A DNA stretch of 64,000 nt, from the NCBI GenBank assembly GCA_002412885.1, contig DHVX01000072.1, positions 62,001-126,000 of the forward strand. The letters run 5' to 3'. Positions 61,004-64,000 of this stretch are shown in pieces. The DNA is from Bacteroidales bacterium UBA5197 (GTDB lineage Bacteria > Bacteroidota > Bacteroidia > Bacteroidales > Lentimicrobiaceae). Numbering within the stretch: position 1 is the first letter of the stretch; the number at the start of each line of letters is the position of its first letter. The notes under the pieces were generated by a model that saw nothing but the letters and a program-made list of their open reading frames with translations, was not told the DNA's origin and ran no database searches. A program made the position numbers and the translations under genes.

Positions 61004-62185
61004 TTAAATTTTATCCAGTCCTTGTTTCAGGTCTTCAATCAGGTCTTCAACATCTTCGATTCCCACCGAGAACCTTACCAAGCCTTCAGTTATTCCGGCT
61101 TTTAATCTGTCTTCAGGCTTCATTTTTGAATGCGTCATGGAAGCAGGATGCTGAATGAGTGTTTCAACCCCACCAAGCGAAACAGCGAGAATGGCCAGCT
61201 GGACTTCATTCATGAGAATTTTCCCGGCTTCGAGTCCGCCTTTTAGTCCAAAACTTATCATAGAGCCGAAACCTTTCATCTGGGTTTTGGCAAGTTCATG
61301 CTGAGGATGTGATTCCAATCCGGGATATTTCACCCAATCTACTTTCGTATGCGCTTCCAGGAACCGGGCTATCTCCATTGCACTTTGCTGTGCCCGCTCA
61401 ACCCTGATCCCGAGTGTTCTTACACCCCTGATCACCATATATGCCTGATGAGGATCCATATTACAACCCATGGCAACCATCATACTTCTGAGTTTCTTAC
61501 CTAGATCTTTGTCCTTGGCAATAATCATTCCCGCAACAATATCGGCATGACCATTCAAAAACTTCGTCATGGAATGAAATACTGCATCAGCGCCAAACTC
61601 AATGGGTCGCTGCAGGTAAGGACTGCAAAAGGTATTGTCAACAACGAGCAACGCTCCGTGCTGATGAGCCAGGTCTGCACATGCTTTCAGATCGGTAATT
61701 TCAATGGTTGGATTGGCCGGAGTTTCGATAAACAGCATTTTGGTATTTGGCTTGAATGCTGCTTTTATCGCTGTTATGTCGGCAGTATTTACATAAGTTG
61801 ACTCTACACCAAATCTTGCCCAATGCTGCTCCATTACAACACGAGAAGGCCCGTAAACAGCTTCAGAACTGATCATATGATCACCCTTGCTCAATAAAGC
61901 CATGTAGAGGGTATTTACTGCAGCCATTCCCGAACTTGTGGCAATGCCTTCAGCACCTCCCTCAAGATCAGCAACCAGTGTCTCGAGGGCATGAATGGTG
62001 GGATTACCTATTCGTGTATAAATGTAACCGTCATCTTCGCCCGAGAAGCATTTTGCGCCATGGTCGGCATTCTCAAATATAAAAGTTGAAGTCTGATAAA
62101 TCGGCACAGTTGCACTTCCCAAAGGATTGTCGAATTCTCCGCCATGTACCATTCGGGAGTTGAATCCCAGTTTACTTTTTTTCAT
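61004..62185 (-). CDS. Trans-sulfuration-family PLP enzyme (methionine gamma-lyase / cystathionine gamma-synthase-like)
   Basis: A 393-residue fold-type I enzyme of the Cys/Met metabolism family. Lys208 in HSMTKFLNGHADIVAG binds PLP. SRMVHGGEFDNPLGSATVPIYQTSTF, YTRIGNPTIHALE and SSGMAAVNTLYM are family hallmarks. The conserved Tyr of the cofactor loop is present (AVYGPSR), but the Cys that follows it in methionine gamma-lyases (YGCT) is Pro here, so a true methionine gamma-lyase is less certain. It could be cystathionine gamma-lyase or -synthase, or a broad C-S lyase. The surrounding cysEK and PatB genes elsewhere in the window fit sulfur amino-acid turnover. It ends with a hairpin terminator at 60984. 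Confidence 0.9.
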   Translation of the reverse strand: MKKSKLGFNSRMVHGGEFDNPLGSATVPIYQTSTFIFENADHGAKCFSGEDDGYIYTRIGNPTIHALETLVADLEGGAEGIATSSGMAAVNTLYMALLSKGDHMISSEAVYGPSRVVMEQHWARFGVESTYVNTADITAIKAAFKPNTKMLFIETPANPTIEITDLKACADLAHQHGALLVVDNTFCSPYLQRPIEFGADAVFHSMTKFLNGHADIVAGMIIAKDKDLGKKLRSMMVAMGCNMDPHQAYMVIRGVRTLGIRVERAQQSAMEIARFLEAHTKVDWVKYPGLESHPQHELAKTQMKGFGSMISFGLKGGLEAGKILMNEVQLAILAVSLGGVETLIQHPASMTHSKMKPEDRLKAGITEGLVRFSVGIEDVEDLIEDLKQGLDKI

Positions 62186-62231
62186 GATGCTTTTCTTTAA
62201 ATCGCTTGAAATTTTATGAGAAACTTATTTT

Positions 62232-62813
62232 TTAGTTCTTTACCGGATGGTGCTCCCGAATCATCAGATTTCCACATGTGGGGCACACAAAACTCCGGCA
62301 ACGGACTCCTGCCTGATGCGAAACCATGAGATTACATCTGGGGCAAACACAAAATCCGGTCTGGTACACTGCTGGCCTGGGCAAAAGATCAGTGCCTGGT
62401 TGCTGAGTGTTTTTCGTTAGCTCTTTAAAATCAGCACTTCGGCATACAGGGCAATTATCCGGCTGTTCATCTGTTGAAGGGCTGAAAGAAGTGTTACAGG
62501 CATTGCATTTATACCACGCTTCATTAAATATTACATTTCCCCCTTCTATGTTCAGCGTTAAACCTTCCACCAGTGCTTTTGCCAGTTTCTGTCTTGCCAT
62601 GTCATAAATCCGCGAAAATGTCGGCCGTGAAACTTCCATGTAATCAGCAGCTTCCTGTTGCGACAAGCATTCATAATCGGCCAGGCGCATGGCTTCAAAC
62701 TCCTCATAAAGCAGAAAAATACTCTCCGCTATACCTTTGGATGATCCAAATGGTATGTATCCTGATATAAGCGGAGGCCTGAAAATTTTTCGGCTTTTAC
62801 GGGGGCGTGGCAT
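62232..62813 (-). CDS. DUF134 HTH protein with zinc-ribbon tail
   Basis: About 193 residues from ATG 62813 (MPRPRKSRKIFRPPLISGYIPFG), the classic DUF134 start. A sigma-70-region-4-like HTH (EFEAMRLADYECLSQQEAADYMEVSRPTFSRIYDMARQKLA) is followed by two zinc-ribbon-like parts: CNACNTSFSP...CPVC and CPRCNLMV...CPTCGNL. In other bacteria DUF134 genes often sit near iron-sulfur/NifB-related genes, but none is close here. An upstream TTG start at 62867 falls within the promoter. The protein likely controls its own promoter through the inverted repeat at 62850-62874. Confidence 0.88.
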   Translation of the reverse strand: MPRPRKSRKIFRPPLISGYIPFGSSKGIAESIFLLYEEFEAMRLADYECLSQQEAADYMEVSRPTFSRIYDMARQKLAKALVEGLTLNIEGGNVIFNEAWYKCNACNTSFSPSTDEQPDNCPVCRSADFKELTKNTQQPGTDLLPRPAVYQTGFCVCPRCNLMVSHQAGVRCRSFVCPTCGNLMIREHHPVKN

Positions 62814-62837
62814 AAATCCTGCGTTAAAAATGCCTTG

Positions 62838-62868
62838 CAAAGTTATGAGCAAATGTTCAGATTGCAAA
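62838..62868 (-). promoter_or_regulatory. Consensus promoter TTTG-N19-TAACTTTG of the DUF134 gene
   Basis: On the minus strand TTTG (62868-62865) and TAACTTTG (62845-62838) are separated by 19 bp, a textbook Bacteroidota promoter. It is the best-scoring promoter that I can find in the window, and it sets the gene start at 62813, with a short leader of about 18-20 nt. Confidence 0.8.
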
Positions 62869-62874
62869 CATTTG
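62850..62874. promoter_or_regulatory. Operator-like inverted repeat over the -33 element
   Basis: CAAATGTT (62850-62857) and AACATTTG (62867-62874) form a perfect 8-bp inverted repeat with a 9-bp centre that overlaps the -33 element and the spacer. It is suited to a dimeric HTH regulator, probably the DUF134 protein itself. Confidence 0.6.
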
Positions 62875-62916
62875 ATTTGAATTATTAAAAACAGACCCTA
62901 AACTTTTCAACGCTCT

Positions 62917-63519
62917 TTACTTATTCTTTTTCAGATGGTACGAAAAGTTGTCGAAAATCGTGGCTTTGCGGGTATGCTTGAAAATCCCTTCATTGATTGC
63001 TTTTACATCTTCGATGGTATAAAATGCATTGGGATTGAACTTGTTGATGATGGCAACCACGTGCTCAATATCCTTGCGTTTTATGATTGTAAAAACAATA
63101 TCTACCTCTCCCTTGCTACCTTCTGCTCTCACAGATGTAACTCCGTAGTTGCTTTCCCGAAGGTAAGCGATCAGATCGCTGGTGTCTTTTTTGGGAATAA
63201 TCCTGATGAGGACATTTCCGATTGAAAGTTTTTCTTCAATCACCATTCCTATGTAGTTTCCCATTGCGAAACCTCCGCCATAAGCTATATATGCCAGTAC
63301 ATTGTCCAGATGTTTCATTATCTGGCTGACAGCAATCAGCCAAATGATAACTTCAAAAAAACCAAGAAATGGTGCCAGAAATTTTTGTCCTTTTGAGAGA
63401 AAAATCAGTCGCAGTGTCCCGATAGTCTGGTCGCTGATGCGCGCCAGAAAGATCAGCAACGGGAGAATCACCCATGCAAAAATGGCTGAGTCGGTATCAA
63501 AAATCAAAGAAAGATCCAT
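62917..63519 (-). CDS. DUF2179 (UPF0316) membrane protein
   Basis: A 200-residue protein. The first 90 residues have three membrane segments (ILPLLIFLARISDQTIGTLRLIFLS, LAPFLGFFEVIIWLIAVSQIM and LAYIAYGGGFAMGNYIGMVIEEKL), the DUF5698 part. The C-terminal half is the cytosolic DUF2179 domain (VLIRIIPKKDTSDLIAYLRESNYGVTSVRAEGSKGEVDIVFTIIKRKDIEHVVAIINKF). DUF2179 proteins may bind cyclic-di-AMP or another nucleotide, but no function is established. Length is normal. A TAATTTTG element lies 16 bp upstream. Confidence 0.9.
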   Translation of the reverse strand: MDLSLIFDTDSAIFAWVILPLLIFLARISDQTIGTLRLIFLSKGQKFLAPFLGFFEVIIWLIAVSQIMKHLDNVLAYIAYGGGFAMGNYIGMVIEEKLSIGNVLIRIIPKKDTSDLIAYLRESNYGVTSVRAEGSKGEVDIVFTIIKRKDIEHVVAIINKFNPNAFYTIEDVKAINEGIFKHTRKATIFDNFSYHLKKNK

Positions 63520-63534
63520 GTGAATATTTTTTTA

Positions 63535-63542
63535 CAAAATTA
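63535..63542 (-). promoter_or_regulatory. Promoter -7 element (TAATTTTG) of the DUF2179 gene
   Basis: Exact TAnnTTTG match on the minus strand, 15 bp before the ATG at 63519; the leader would be very short. Confidence 0.5.
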
Positions 63543-63624
63543 CTTTAATCAGAGAGACTCGGCAGCATTCTTTGCCGATTTATTCCAATTTGAAAAATTA
63601 TGATTACTCAGCAATGATCTTTAC

Positions 63625-63632
63625 TATCTTTG
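63625..63632 (+). promoter_or_regulatory. Promoter -7 element (TATCTTTG) of the small membrane protein gene
   Basis: Exact TAnnTTTG match, 22 bp before the ATG at 63655. It is divergent from the DUF2179 promoter about 90 bp away. Confidence 0.55.
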
Positions 63633-63654
63633 ACTGAATAATTCACAAACCGTC

Positions 63655-63930
63655 ATGGAAAAAGACAATGAAGGTACACCGGTTTTATCAACAGCTGACT
63701 GGCTGATAACCATTTTATTATTAGTAATTCCTTTTGTAAATCTGGTTATGTTGCTGGTTTGGTCATTTCGGAAATCCACAAATCAGAACAAATCAAACTT
63801 CAGCAAGGCGGTGCTGATCTGGTTTCTGATCTCTGTCGTCCTGTTGTTAATTCTCTTTGCAATTTCCGGAATCACCATTTTTGGATTAATGGGCGATGGT
63901 CCTGATTTTATAGACAACCCGAATTTCTAA
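63655..63930 (+). CDS. Small two-helix membrane protein, unknown function
   Basis: A 91-residue protein with two strong membrane helices (about residues 15-37, WLITILLLVIPFVNLVMLLVW, and about 52-77, AVLIWFLISVVLLLILFAIS), connected by a basic polar loop (FRKSTNQNKSNFSK). This positive loop suggests that both ends face out. The end, MGDGPDFIDNPNF, is polar. Small membrane proteins of this shape are common in the phylum, often in stress responses or secretion, but no family is recognised. It has its own promoter and a terminator-like hairpin downstream. Confidence 0.75.
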   Translation: MEKDNEGTPVLSTADWLITILLLVIPFVNLVMLLVWSFRKSTNQNKSNFSKAVLIWFLISVVLLLILFAISGITIFGLMGDGPDFIDNPNF

Positions 63931-63948
63931 TCTCAGTGTAAATCACAA

Positions 63949-63988
63949 AAAAAAAGGGGCCTCCTGAACTTTTCAGGCGCTCCCTTTT
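63949..63988 (+). terminator. Terminator-like hairpin at the right edge
   Basis: AAAAGGGGCCTCCTGAA pairs imperfectly with TTCAGGCGCTCCCTTTT around the loop CTT; it ends in TTTT. It follows the small membrane protein gene by about 20 bp. Confidence 0.6.
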
Positions 63989-64000
63989 CTAATATCTGAG

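Overview
The window looks like chromosomal DNA of an uncultured or anaerobic Bacteroidota, probably Bacteroidales or a relative. Signs of this are several TAnnTTTG promoter -7 elements, rare Shine-Dalgarno sequences, type IX secretion (T9SS) C-terminal sorting domains, a Bacteroidota-style LptD, a MuiA protein with a carboxypeptidase-like insert, and a patatin/beta-barrel protein. There is no rRNA, tRNA, CRISPR array or prophage that I can see.

Layout. 1-3.3 kb: an edge-truncated glycine-rich secreted protein, then a gene-poor stretch with a T9SS-tail relic, a perfect 21-bp hairpin and a 15-copy 21-bp minisatellite. 3.5-6.7 kb: a small acetyltransferase and a hybrid sensor kinase. 6.7-8.7 kb: a REP-associated transposase (RAYT) inside an array of 24 small hairpins. 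8.7-14.1 kb: cell-envelope block (LptD, cell-wall amidase, MlaD). 14.4-21 kb: M20 amidohydrolase, YebC regulator, PatB/MalY lyase and SNF2 helicase. 22.1-27.8 kb: a catabolic cluster of a KamA-type radical SAM aminomutase, a two-subunit 3-oxoadipate-type CoA-transferase, a class III aminotransferase and a 3-oxoadipyl-CoA-type thiolase. 28.2-35.6 kb: S9 peptidase, small proteins, cysE-cysK, and a lipoprotein/outer-membrane protein pair. 36-44 kb: an AT-richer accessory zone with repeat-flanked cassettes, a HigBA-like toxin-antitoxin pair, a broken DUF4160 gene and TPR proteins. 44-64 kb: mostly envelope and housekeeping genes (Reg_prop/T9SS protein, MuiA, LpxR-like fusion, CapA, AsmA, DUF349, patatin, trans-sulfuration enzyme, DUF134, DUF2179).

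The most interesting system is the 22.1-27.8 kb cluster. Read together, the enzymes make a complete route: alpha-amino acid -> beta-amino acid (radical SAM 2,3-aminomutase) -> beta-keto acid (aminotransferase) -> beta-ketoacyl-CoA (CoA-transferase) -> two acyl-CoAs (thiolase). The CoA-transferase and thiolase closely resemble PcaIJ and PcaF, which handle 3-oxoadipate, yet no aromatic ring-cleavage genes are present. The simplest prediction is 2-aminoadipate -> 3-aminoadipate -> 3-oxoadipate -> succinyl-CoA + acetyl-CoA. The aminomutase also appears to lack the acidic pocket residues of lysine 2,3-aminomutase. This is inference from sequence and remembered family members, not a demonstrated pathway.

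The second notable system is the RAYT array: three different 8-bp stems all carry the same ATT-loop-AAT tip with a 3-nt loop. The third is a set of direct-repeat-flanked cassettes around 36.8-37.7 kb and 41.8-43.0 kb.
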